Origin: Salicibibacter cibarius
Lineage (GTDB): Bacteria > Bacillota > Bacilli > Bacillales > Marinococcaceae
DNA: 64,000 nt
Assembly (NCBI RefSeq): GCF_016495725.1
Contig: NZ_CP054705.1
Span: 744,001-808,000 of the forward strand
Direction of reading: 5' to 3'
Shown here: in pieces, positions 26,221 through 34,033 of the stretch
Layout: each line of letters starts with the position of its first letter
Numbering within the stretch: position 1 is the stretch's first letter
Notes under the pieces: model-generated
Told to the model about the DNA's origin: nothing
Seen by the model: only the letters and a program-made list of their open reading frames with translations
Database searches by the model: none
Program-made: the position numbers and the translations under genes

Positions 26221-26945
26221 GGCATCCGTCTCCGTCCAATGAGTAGCATGGTGATAAAAGTAATAACGATCAACCCGCCGAGAAGTCCCGCGTTCATCCA
26301 AGCGTCTCCGAGATTTGTATTTCTGTAGGCATCAATCGCGTCATAAGACAGTGTTATCGGGTTGAGATAATCATTCACCCAGTTAATCACAGCGTGATCA
26401 GGCATTGGGAAAATTAAACCGGCGAGTAAAATGGCGCCAATCCCGTAAACTTCACTCAGTCGTTCCGCAATATTAAATTTTTTCACGGAAAAAGTGAATA
26501 TCAGGCAGACAATGCTTGACAGTGTCGCCATGAGGGCGATGATAAAAATTGACCAAGCGATATTTCCCCAATCGACGTCCCACAGGAGCGCCGTGTAACT
26601 AGCCAAAATGGCACCTAAAATAATCGAATACAGGGTGCCGACAAGCATGATGGTGAAACCGTAAACGCTCGTATTTAGCGGCAGCAATTGAATACGGTAG
26701 CGGCGTTTGGTGAAGAAGTCATCGTTAATGTAATTCATAACGACCGAGCCGCCAAACAATTGAAATGCGAGAACCATCATCACATTGATTTCATCTCTAA
26801 GCATCGTTCCGGCTTCTTCGACATCCCCCAGTATGATGGAGAAGATCGTGACAAGCACGAGCGGCACGCCAAACAGGATAAGCAATACAATCCAAGCGCG
26901 CATGAGCCGCAGGGCGGTAAAGCGCATTGTGTAAAGTTCTTTCAT
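26217..26945 (-). CDS. ABC-2 type permease (first permease of the exporter)
   Basis: The 242-residue protein has six predicted transmembrane helices: two early (AWIVLLILFGVPLVLVTIFS, VMMVLAFQLFGGSVVMNYI), the central pair (FTIMLVGTLYSIILGAILAS, IAWSIFIIALMATLSSIVCL) and one near the C-terminus. The YGIGAILLAGLIFPMP segment is the ABC-2 family motif. It overlaps both neighbours by 4 bases, so the operon is translationally coupled. Confidence 0.88.
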   Translation of the reverse strand: MKELYTMRFTALRLMRAWIVLLILFGVPLVLVTIFSIILGDVEEAGTMLRDEINVMMVLAFQLFGGSVVMNYINDDFFTKRRYRIQLLPLNTSVYGFTIMLVGTLYSIILGAILASYTALLWDVDWGNIAWSIFIIALMATLSSIVCLIFTFSVKKFNIAERLSEVYGIGAILLAGLIFPMPDHAVINWVNDYLNPITLSYDAIDAYRNTNLGDAWMNAGLLGGLIVITFITMLLIGRRRMP

Positions 26946-27889
26946 TCCTCCCCCTCCCCGTCACGAAGTTGTTTTCCAGTGAGGGTGAGGAAGACATCTT
27001 CCAGATTCGGTTTTTCTGCTTGAATACCGACGACTCCGCTCGTTTCTTTGATGAGCGAAAGCAAACGGTCGAGATTTCCCGAGCCGACGGTAGATATGAT
27101 TTGCACGGTGCTGCCGTCAACGTGAACATTTTTCACACCTTCCAAACCTTTGAGACGCTCTACCGGAACATCACCGGGTGCACTCACGTCAATGTTTACT
27201 TTTTCTTCATGTTGGATATTCGCGATCAGTTCGTTTACCGTGCCTTCCGTGATGATTTGGCCTTGATCGACGATGACGACCCGGGAAGCAATTGTTTGCA
27301 CTTCTTCCATATAATGTGTCGTATAAAGAATCGTCGTGCCCTGCTCCCGTAGCTTTTTGACAGTTTCCATAATATGGTTTCTCGATTGCGGATCGATGCC
27401 AACGGTCGGCTCATCCATGATGAGTAGCTTCGGGTGATGCGTGAGTGCACAAGCAATGTTAAGTCGCCGTTTCATTCCTCCGGAGAATGTTGCCGGCGTT
27501 TTACCGGACTTTGAAGATAAACCGACAAATGCCAACGCTTCTTCGACTCTCTTTTTCCGCTCTTCCCCTTTGAGACCGTAGACCCCCGCGAAGAATTCCA
27601 GGTTTTCTTTAGCCGTTAAATCTTCAAATACCGTCAACTCTTGCGTCACTAAGCCCAGTTTTTGCTTGTTTTCATGACTGAACACGTTATCTGTTCGGCC
27701 GAATAACTGGATGTTGCCTTTATCGAACGGAATCATGCCCAGAAGCGTGTGAATCAGCGTCGTTTTCCCGGCGCCGTTTGGTCCGAGCAAGCCGACAATC
27801 TCCCCTTCTTGGATGGAGAGGTCAACGTAATCTAACGCAAGTTCATTGCCGTATCGTTTTACAATTCCTTGCATTGCTGCAATCGTCAT
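26942..27889 (-). CDS. ABC transporter ATPase (LnrL/NatA/DrrA type)
   Basis: The 315-residue ATPase has Walker A GPNGAGKTTLIHTLLG, Q-loop LVTQELTVFEDL, signature FSGGMKRRLNIACAL, Walker B LLIMDEPTVGIDP and H-loop TTHYMEEVQ, then the long C-terminal domain usual for DrrA-type exporters. With two permeases, a NarL-type kinase and a LuxR regulator it matches the linearmycin-resistance (Lnr) gene set of Bacillus, in a different order. It is divergent from the MarR gene, with 162 bp between. Confidence 0.92.
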   Translation of the reverse strand: MTIAAMQGIVKRYGNELALDYVDLSIQEGEIVGLLGPNGAGKTTLIHTLLGMIPFDKGNIQLFGRTDNVFSHENKQKLGLVTQELTVFEDLTAKENLEFFAGVYGLKGEERKKRVEEALAFVGLSSKSGKTPATFSGGMKRRLNIACALTHHPKLLIMDEPTVGIDPQSRNHIMETVKKLREQGTTILYTTHYMEEVQTIASRVVIVDQGQIITEGTVNELIANIQHEEKVNIDVSAPGDVPVERLKGLEGVKNVHVDGSTVQIISTVGSGNLDRLLSLIKETSGVVGIQAEKPNLEDVFLTLTGKQLRDGEGEE

Positions 27890-27987
27890 AGGTCAGAACC
27901 TCTTTTCGTTAAGTGATTACTTGTAGTATGACGTGACACGAAATTCTTTTGTAGTGACATTTGTCATTGGCTTGATGTTATGGTTCA

Positions 27988-28028
27988 TTGACTGGAAAAT
28001 GATTGTAGTATAAAATTAGCATACTAAT
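27988..28028 (+). promoter_or_regulatory. Promoter and operator of the MarR-type gene
   Basis: TTGACT (27988-27993), a 17-base spacer and TAAAAT (28011-28016) form a good sigma-A promoter. TAGCATACTAAT (28017-28028) lies directly on the expected start of transcription. The same 12-mer, reversed, occurs at 28473-28484 before the next gene, which suggests it is the operator of the MarR protein. Confidence 0.65.
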
Positions 28029-28051
28029 TAATTGAAAAGGTAAGTGATGGG

Positions 28052-28468
28052 ATGATTGATGGTGATATTCGCGATCTCTTAAGCAAGATTTGTGGACAAA
28101 CACGCAGAAATTACTCGGCATCTTTGCGTGAGCACGGTATTCATGTTGGCCAGGATCAAGCGTTGTGCCAGCTTTGGATGGAAGACGGAATTACCCAGTT
28201 GGAATTGAGTGAACGCCTGGGCTGTGAACCCCCGACGGTCACAAATATGATTAAAAAGCTTGAGCAATATGAGCTCGTTTATCGCAAAAGGGGCGAAGAT
28301 GATCGGAGAACAAGCAGAGTTTATTTGAGTGAAAAAGGGAAAGCGATGCAACAGCCGGTCGAGCAAATATGGCGTGAACAACAGGCAAAACTTCTTGACG
28401 GGATCTCCCCGGAAGAGCGTATGCTTATGCGTAGGTTAATGAAACAAATGCTCGAAAATATTACGTGA
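28052..28468 (+). CDS. MarR-family transcriptional regulator
   Basis: The 138-residue winged-helix protein has the recognition region LSERLGCEPPTVTNMIKKLE and the wing RRGEDDRRTSRVYL-type sequence (RKRGEDDRRTSRVYLSEKG). It lies 34 bp before a flavin-dependent oxidoreductase and probably represses itself and that gene through the paired TAGCATACTAAT sites. ATG 28052 follows AAGGTAAGTGATGGG. The ligand is unknown; oxidative or quinone stress would be typical for this pairing. Confidence 0.93.
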   Translation: MIDGDIRDLLSKICGQTRRNYSASLREHGIHVGQDQALCQLWMEDGITQLELSERLGCEPPTVTNMIKKLEQYELVYRKRGEDDRRTSRVYLSEKGKAMQQPVEQIWREQQAKLLDGISPEERMLMRRLMKQMLENIT

Positions 28469-28472
28469 TTTT

Positions 28473-28484
28473 ATTAGTATGCTA
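28473..28484 (+). promoter_or_regulatory. Second MarR operator candidate
   Basis: ATTAGTATGCTA is the exact reverse complement of 28017-28028. It sits between the regulator stop and the ribosome site (AAGGAAAGG) of the oxidoreductase. Two copies of a 12-mer in one short transcription unit are unlikely by chance. Confidence 0.6.
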
Positions 28485-28502
28485 AGGAAAGGTGTGCTTT
28501 AA

Positions 28503-29522
28503 ATGGACAATCATAAGTTAAAATTATCGATTCTGGATTTGGCAACGATATACAATCATGAGTCTGCATCCGAGACGTTACATAACTCTGTGAAGCTCGC
28601 CCAGCACGCCGATCGTCTGGGTTACACACGTTATTGGTTCGCGGAACATCATAATGCGGAATTTCAAATGAGCACTTCTCCGGATGTGCTCGGTGCCCAT
28701 GTGGCAGCCGTCACAGAGAACATTCGCATCGGTTCCGGTGGCATTATGCTGCCGAATCATAGTCCGCTAAAAGTGGCAGAGAATTTCTCACTACTGGAAG
28801 CGCTTAACCCGAAGCGCATAGATTTAGGCATCGGGCGCGCGCCGGGAACGGATGGATTGACGGCCTTGGCGCTTCGCCGTTCGCGTGAGTCGGTCACCGG
28901 TTATGATTTTCCGGAGCAACTTGATGAACTGCTTTCTTATTTTAGCGGCAATTTTTCACCTGAACACCCTTTTAAAAACATACGTGCTTCTGCCGAGCAG
29001 TTGATTCCGGATATTTATATGCTAGGATCCAGTGACGGAGGCATGCGTTTTGCTTCGGAAAATGGGCTCGGGTTCGTATTTGCCGCCCACATTGCACCCC
29101 ACTTGGCGATGCAAATGTTGAAGGCTTATCGGGACAATTTTAAACCGTCGTATTTTTTACAAAAGCCCAAGAGTGCGCTTGCCATTATCGTCATTGCAGC
29201 CGAAACCGATGAAGAAGCAGCGTATCTTGCCGCTCCGGCAGAATTGCAGTGGGTGAGATGGGGTACCGGACAATTTACGCTTGCGCCCCCAACCCTTGAA
29301 GAAGCAGATAATTACGTATATACGCCTCAGGAAGAACAAGTCCGCCAGGAAAACCGCGGTCGCTTCGTTATCGGCAGCGTAGAGAACGTCGAAAAGAAAT
29401 TGAGGGCACTCGCAGAACAGGCGAAAGTGGATGAAATCATGATCCTGAACATGTTAACGGAAGAAAAGACAAGGCATCGGTCCTTTGAATTATTGGCAGA
29501 TGCGTTTGAATTAAAAACATAA
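28503..29522 (+). CDS. LLM-class flavin-dependent oxidoreductase (luciferase-like, MsnO8 family)
   Basis: The 339-residue TIM-barrel flavoprotein has LGYTRYWFAEHHN near residue 40 and IRIGSGGIMLPNHSPLKVAE near 80. GRAPGTDGLTALALRR and LGSSDGG follow, all typical of the alkanal monooxygenase-like group that uses reduced FMN or F420. The real substrate cannot be told. It is likely co-transcribed with the MarR gene upstream. Confidence 0.92.
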   Translation: MDNHKLKLSILDLATIYNHESASETLHNSVKLAQHADRLGYTRYWFAEHHNAEFQMSTSPDVLGAHVAAVTENIRIGSGGIMLPNHSPLKVAENFSLLEALNPKRIDLGIGRAPGTDGLTALALRRSRESVTGYDFPEQLDELLSYFSGNFSPEHPFKNIRASAEQLIPDIYMLGSSDGGMRFASENGLGFVFAAHIAPHLAMQMLKAYRDNFKPSYFLQKPKSALAIIVIAAETDEEAAYLAAPAELQWVRWGTGQFTLAPPTLEEADNYVYTPQEEQVRQENRGRFVIGSVENVEKKLRALAEQAKVDEIMILNMLTEEKTRHRSFELLADAFELKT

Positions 29523-29552
29523 CGACGATCGATGGCGTTTAAATTGGGAGGG

Positions 29553-29590
29553 GACCCTTTTTCTTTTTACGCAATTATATGGACTATACC
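29553..29590 (-). repeat. Orphan 38-bp copy of the IS256-element left end, inverted
   Basis: These 38 bases are the reverse complement of 29931-29968 (left end of the IS256-family element) with one mismatch. Similarity stops abruptly on both sides. The 52-bp tandem repeat is therefore bounded by inverted copies of one IS end. It could be the scar of an earlier one-ended or deleted IS insertion. Confidence 0.8.
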
Positions 29591-29931
29591 GATCTGAGGA
29601 CTGATCGGGGAGAGAAATTGCGATTTGAGTCCACAGTTGCCTGATCTGAGGACTGATCGGGGAAAAAAATAGCGATTTGAGTCCACAGTTGTCTGATCTG
29701 AGGACTGATCGGGGAAAAAATTGCGATTTGAGTCCACAGTTGCCCGATCTGAGGACTGACCGGGGCTAAAAATTGCAGATTGAGTCCTCAGTTACCCGCT
29801 CTGAGGACTGATCGGGGTCAAAAATTGCAGATTGAGTCCACAGTTGCCTGATCTGAGGACTGATCGGGGTGAAAAATTGCGATTTGAGTCCACAGTTGCC
29901 CGATCTGAGGACTGACCGGGGAAAAAAATAG
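29591..29931. repeat. 52-bp tandem repeat, left part (about 6.5 units)
   Basis: Units of 51-52 bp begin GATCTGAGGACTGATCGGGG, run through an A-rich tract and ATTTGAGTCCACAGTTGCC. The core is GGACT and GAGTCC facing each other about 26 bp apart. Copies differ by a few bases. The IS256-type element begins in the seventh unit and the repeat resumes at 31365. No coding potential was seen. Confidence 0.9.
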
Positions 29932-31364
29932 GTATAGTCCATATAATTGTGTAAAAAGAAAAAGGGTCAAGTCGACTCCCGTGTTACAATGTTTTCAGCG
30001 AAAAAAACAAACAGGAGGAATCGACAATGACCCAGTTCCATCTTACCCTAAACGCGGATCAATTAAAAGAAGAGCTCATGAATTCAGACATGAGTGCCGT
30101 CGCGAAATCCTCGATGGTCCTCGTCCTGAATCAAATCATGGAGCAGGAGCGCGATGATTACTTACAAGCAGCAGCCTATGAACGCAATGGCGCGCGTGTG
30201 GACTATCGAAACGGCTATTACGAACGTGATTACACGATGTCTTTTGGGAAAGTCACACTGACCGTTCCACGCACGCGCAACGGCGAATTCTCTCCCTCTG
30301 TGTTTGAGAAATATGCACGTTCCGAACAAGCCTTTCTCTTAGCGATGTTGGAGATGGTCGTTAACGGCGTATCCACGCGGAAAGTCACGAAGGCTGTGGA
30401 AGAGCTTTGCGGCGAGCGTGTGTCCAAATCTTTCGTGTCCTCGCTCACCGAAAAATTAGACCCGGTCGTCAACGAATGGGCCCAGCGCCCTTTGAACGTG
30501 AATGCCTACAGGTATGTCTACGCCGATGCCATGTATATTAAAGTCCGTGAGGATCAAAAGGTCGTCTCCAAAGCCGTTTATATCGCGCTCGGGGTCAATG
30601 ACCAAAACAAACGGGAAATCATTGGTCTTCAAGTGAATCATGCCGAATCCAAAGAGGGATGGTTTCAATTCTTTCAATCGCTTCAAGCCAGGGGTCTGGC
30701 ATCGCCACAATTGGTGATTTCCGATGCGCACGAAGGCCTGAAACAGGCCATTCAACAAGCGTTTGTTGGAACCTCGTGGCAACGGTGCACGGTTCATTTT
30801 AAGCGAAACTTGTTTGAACACATCCCCAAAAAAGGTTCAGAAGGCTTTCGTTCGCTCGTTAAGGAGCTCTTAAACGGGAGTTCTCCTGCAAGAGCCCGCC
30901 AGTTACGCACCGAGATCTTTGATCAATACGAGGGCGTCAAAGGTTATGAAAAAGCGTTAGAGAAACTCGATGAAGGATTTGAAGATGCGATTCAATTTAT
31001 GAATGAACCCATCGCTTATCATGACCAATTGCGCACGACAAACAATCTCGAAGGGATAAATTCCGAGGTTCGCCGCCGCGAGCAAGTCATTCGGATTTTT
31101 CCAAATACCCAATCCGCCTTTCGATTAATTGGAGCGTTGCTCAAGGAACATGAAGAAAGCCTTGATCGTGGTAACCGAACGTTTTTAAAAGGAAAACCAA
31201 CCGATTTGTAAGCAAATGAAAAGGCAAGAAAGCAAGGGTGATTCAGCAAAATTTTCCTTCTAGGGCGCCCGCGGGCGCCCTAGAAGGAAACACCCCAAGT
31301 TCAAAACCTATCTCCCACTCGCTGATTCATTGTGATACTTTTACACATAATTAAGGACTTGACT
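29932..31364 (+). mobile_element. IS256-family insertion sequence
   Basis: The left end carries AGTCC-ATATAATTGTGTAAAAAG and the right end, reversed, AGTCC-TTAATTATGTGTAAAAG, forming imperfect inverted repeats. AAAAAATAG is present on both flanks (29923-29931 and 31365-31373), giving a 9-bp (8-9) target duplication inside a 52-bp repeat unit. A GC-rich palindrome (31262-31285, GGGCGCCCGCGGGCGCCC core) after the transposase may end its transcript. Confidence 0.88.
30027..31211 (+). CDS. IS256-family transposase
   Basis: The 394-residue mutator-type transposase has the DDE residues in YRYVYADAMYIKVRE, LVISDAHEGLKQAI and late NNLEGINSEVRRREQVIRIF, with C-H context WQRCTVHFKRNLF typical of the family. 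ATG 30027 follows AGGAGGAATCGACA. The length and the clean inverted repeats suggest a functional copy. Confidence 0.95.
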   Translation: MTQFHLTLNADQLKEELMNSDMSAVAKSSMVLVLNQIMEQERDDYLQAAAYERNGARVDYRNGYYERDYTMSFGKVTLTVPRTRNGEFSPSVFEKYARSEQAFLLAMLEMVVNGVSTRKVTKAVEELCGERVSKSFVSSLTEKLDPVVNEWAQRPLNVNAYRYVYADAMYIKVREDQKVVSKAVYIALGVNDQNKREIIGLQVNHAESKEGWFQFFQSLQARGLASPQLVISDAHEGLKQAIQQAFVGTSWQRCTVHFKRNLFEHIPKKGSEGFRSLVKELLNGSSPARARQLRTEIFDQYEGVKGYEKALEKLDEGFEDAIQFMNEPIAYHDQLRTTNNLEGINSEVRRREQVIRIFPNTQSAFRLIGALLKEHEESLDRGNRTFLKGKPTDL

Positions 31365-31499
31365 AAAAAATAGCGATTTGAGTCCACAGTTGCCTGATCC
31401 GAGGACTGATCGGGGCCAAAAATTGCAGATTGAGTCCTCAGTTGTCTGATCTGAGGACTGATCGGGGCTAAACACTGCATTACGAGTCCTCAGTTACCG
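31365..31499. repeat. 52-bp tandem repeat, right part (about 2.5 units)
   Basis: This is the continuation of the array at 29591-29931 after the IS256 element: ATAGCGATTTGAGTCC, then two more units with GAGGACTGATCGGGG and GAGTCCTCAGTT. The last unit diverges near 31480, next to the aldehyde dehydrogenase relic. Confidence 0.88.
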
Positions 31500-31594
31500 T
31501 GGTTGATCATCGCTTGGCTGGATTTTTGTGTAGGAAAGCTTTTTTTAAACGTTGCACTAGCTCGTATTATCACCATAACTATTCACTGATATCA

Positions 31595-31856
31595 ACGATA
31601 GATTTTAGTGAAGAGCCGCAAAAGAAACTCGGGAAATTTTACGGTGATGATATTAAAAATAATGATGATTACGGACGTATTATTAATGAAAAACATTTTG
31701 ACCGTTTGAAAGGGATTCTCGATGCGGATTATGACGCGTTGGTGTACGGCGGGGACACACGACTGAGCGGATCGTTTTATCGATCCTACGATTCTCGAGA
31801 TTTTTCAAGCGAGGCGGCTTCGATGCAAGAAAAGGTGTTCGGGCCGAATGCGGGTA
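31595..31856 (+). pseudogene. Aldehyde dehydrogenase relic
   Basis: One frame reads GKFYGDD, DDYGRIINEKHFDRLKGIL and VYGGDT, the class 3-like aldehyde dehydrogenase region that precedes the PTIL motif. The next motif, RFIDPTILEIF, continues in another frame (about 31770-31805), and EKVFGPNAG (about 31828-31854) resembles the EE-x-FGP motif. The N-terminal catalytic part and the C-terminus are missing. It is therefore a fragment with at least one frameshift, between the tandem repeat and the Uma2 gene. Confidence 0.75.
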
Positions 31857-31885
31857 GTAAAGACATGAAAAATAATGGCGTCGTA

Positions 31886-32479
31886 TTAGTCTGCAGGGAT
31901 CTCTGGGATATTTTCCAATATGTCGTTTATACAAAAGGAAACACACTGGAGTCGTTCTGATTGAATGTTATCGTCCTCGGTGTACACATTAGGGAGAGGA
32001 TAATGATCGTTTTCAAGAATGTATTGTTCAAGCGCCTCATTTGCGGGGTCGACGATCCAGAATTCAGGAACCTTGTAAGTGACATAGGAACGCATTTTGC
32101 TTTCCCGGTCTCTTTTGACGGAATAAGGAGACAAAATTTCCACAACGAGATCCGGGGTTCCGACAAGGCCTCTCTTTTTCACAATTTCAGAAAAACGGTC
32201 TCGGTGAACAAGGACTAGATCCGGTTGACGCACAACTTTTTCCGCAAAAATCACATCAATGGGAGCAACAAAAGTGATATAATCCTGCTCACAATCATCC
32301 TTAATGCGCTGTTGAATTTCGCTACTAATCATTTGATGTGTTGGACTGGGTGCCGGGCTCATCAATTCCAATACGCCGTCTACTAATTCGTAACGGTTTC
32401 CATCATCAGGCATATTTGCGTAATCTTCGTATGTCATCGGTCGTTCACGGACGAGGTCATCTTTCTTTTTATCGTTCAC
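31886..32479 (-). CDS. Uma2-family (DUF820) restriction-endonuclease-fold protein
   Basis: The 197-residue protein of the Uma2/DUF820 family has a PD-(D/E)XK-like core. MTYEDYANMPDDGNRYELVD is the conserved N-terminus. Putative nuclease residues are in RQPDLVLVHRD and PDLVVEILSP, followed by KMRSYVTYKVPEFWIVDP. GTG 32479 is chosen because GGAGGGAG precedes it. The upstream ATG 32503 lies in a TATAAT-containing promoter. The family is abundant in cyanobacteria and some Bacillaceae; its role is unknown. Confidence 0.85.
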   Translation of the reverse strand: MNDKKKDDLVRERPMTYEDYANMPDDGNRYELVDGVLELMSPAPSPTHQMISSEIQQRIKDDCEQDYITFVAPIDVIFAEKVVRQPDLVLVHRDRFSEIVKKRGLVGTPDLVVEILSPYSVKRDRESKMRSYVTYKVPEFWIVDPANEALEQYILENDHYPLPNVYTEDDNIQSERLQCVSFCINDILENIPEIPAD

Positions 32480-32634
32480 TGCATCTCCCTCCAATACCAC
32501 CATTATACCATAAGTATATATGTAGCCGTAGCTGTTACGATGAGTGGAAATGGCCAGAAAACGACGTTCAGTTCAGTAATCTGTCATGTGATTCCCCCCC
32601 TTTTTAACTATTTCACCATATAGGCGGATTCATT

Positions 32635-32726
32635 TATCAGCCGAACCCCGACGTTTATCAGCCAAACACAGCAATATATCAGCCAAAAAACCGATTTTAT
32701 CAGCCGTAATGAGGCATATATCAGCC
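32635..32726. repeat. Five TATCAGCC boxes at an exact 21-bp period
   Basis: TATCAGCC starts at 32635, 32656, 32677, 32698 and 32719. The 13 bases between boxes vary, although the two or three bases after each box tend to be AAA, GAA or GTA. The array lies between the Uma2 promoter and the 3' end of the DUF1648 gene. The same box and period recur at 52953-53002. Confidence 0.9.
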
Positions 32727-32736
32727 AAATCACCAT

Positions 32737-33453
32737 TCAGCCCGCTTCCGTTTCAATTTCCTCCCATTTTTTCTTAGCTTTCACAATGCCGAATACAATC
32801 AAAGCGAGCGGAGCGAAAATCGTCGTGAATAAAACCCAAATTAGCACCCACTCCGTGCTGTTAATAAAACGCATGCCCGCGATGCTGGCCGCCATCACCA
32901 TCAGCCCGATGGCAATATAACGATTCGCCACTTTTTTGACTTCTGCGGGCTGCTCCTCTTCCCATAGATTCACGGGCGGATTGAAGATAACGAGCACTCG
33001 GGCCATGTAGAGTAATATCAGAACGACGAATCCAATCGTAAGCAGTGAAAATATCGGATAGGGCAAAATATCAAGATTAAAAAGTATGATCCCTACGTGA
33101 AGTGTGGCCACGGCAACAATGATCGCCGATTTGATCCGAATAAGGATTGCTTTGCTAGTGTTCGCCGCTTCGATTTGTTGCACTGATGGCGCTCCATCAT
33201 CAAAGAGGGGGCGGATCGGCGGCATAAATTTGCTCGCGTTGCAAATGAGCAGGAGAATCGCCATCAGTCCCATCGATCCCCAAATGCCAAAACTTTTGTG
33301 CACGATCGAGCTCGCCTCGGATGTCGCCGGATTGAATTGAATCGCAACCGAATCCGGCAATAACGGATAGACGAACGCTGTGCCGACAACCATTAAGAGA
33401 AGAAAAGGAATGAGAAAACGGTCACTGCGATCAAAAAAGGTGATCATTGGCAT
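32737..33453 (-). CDS. DUF1648-domain membrane protein
   Basis: The 238-residue protein has the DUF1648 start: an N-terminal helix, then YPLLPDSVAIQFNPATSEAS, and further helices (about residues 58-70, 105-125, 132-152, 180-200, 205-225). DUF1648 occurs in SdpI-like immunity proteins and in many uncharacterised Bacillus membrane proteins. No SdpI or regulator motif was seen, so no role is assigned. It overlaps a truncated paralogue upstream by 10 bases. Confidence 0.75.
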   Translation of the reverse strand: MPMITFFDRSDRFLIPFLLLMVVGTAFVYPLLPDSVAIQFNPATSEASSIVHKSFGIWGSMGLMAILLLICNASKFMPPIRPLFDDGAPSVQQIEAANTSKAILIRIKSAIIVAVATLHVGIILFNLDILPYPIFSLLTIGFVVLILLYMARVLVIFNPPVNLWEEEQPAEVKKVANRYIAIGLMVMAASIAGMRFINSTEWVLIWVLFTTIFAPLALIVFGIVKAKKKWEEIETEAG

Positions 33454-33779
33454 CTTACTGCCCTCCTTGTTTTTTCAAATAGTTCCAATGTTGCCCGCCC
33501 CGGCGCACGCCATAGAACAACCCCGCGATCGGAAAGAACCCCGCCCGGTTTTTCAGAATCATACAGGGTATTAAGCGCCGAGTAGGTAGCTGCCAGTTTC
33601 ATCGCGTTCATAAAGAGTAGTCCGGCCGGAATAAGGAATAATAAAGCCCAGGCGCCGAAGCTTTTGGACACTTCATTCCCAAGTTCACCCGTTATACTCA
33701 AATGGATGGCAAACACTTCGGGCAAATAAGGATATATGTACGCGGTTGCGATAATAGAAAGCATCCATGCAATCGCCAA
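33444..33779 (-). pseudogene. Truncated DUF1648 paralogue
   Basis: A frame of about 111 residues starts AIAWMLSIIATAYIYPYLPE and has the same DUF1648 region as its neighbour (VFAIHLSITGELGNEVSKSF). After SALNTLYDSEKPG it runs into unrelated sequence (VLWRAPGRATLELFEK), so about half the protein is lost, probably by a frameshift near 33540. Only TTG 33779 is available as a start. The upstream codons stay open but lack ATG. Confidence 0.6.
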
Positions 33780-33946
33780 CCAAAGATCGCTTTTACTTAG
33801 AAAACTTGGCTTTTCGCCAAGCTTTTATGTCGAAAGCCTTAGTTGCATTTATGTGGGTAAGAAAGTTGATTTATACTTTCTTACCTACCAAAAAAAGAAC
33901 CGTCGCCCACGCTTCACCATTCCTTTCATTGCTCCGCCCCGTGTTT

Positions 33947-33975
33947 TTGATACGCACATGGAAACATGATACATT
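33947..33975 (+). promoter_or_regulatory. Likely helD promoter
   Basis: TTGATA (33947-33952), a 17-base spacer and TACATT (33970-33975) lie 58 bp before the GTG start. It supports the shorter protein, since the longer frame would start upstream of the promoter. Confidence 0.5.
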
Positions 33976-34033
33976 GGATATCCGTAATAATAACATAAGA
34001 TGGAACGCTTTCAGGATGAAAGGAGAACCTCCG

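Noticed and set aside
24386-26301. N-terminal extensions of the kinase (from 25870) and of the second permease (from 26301)
   Set aside because: The extra parts overlap the neighbouring gene in another frame. Internal ATGs with ribosome sites or ATGA overlaps fit better.
32635-32726. TATCAGCC array considered as a miniature CRISPR
   Set aside because: The 8-bp box and 13-bp spacers are far too short, and no cas genes adjoin. Phased binding sites fit better.
33767-34033. Longer helD frame starting at 33767
   Set aside because: The extension precedes the likely promoter and does not resemble HelD. GTG 34034 has the ribosome site.
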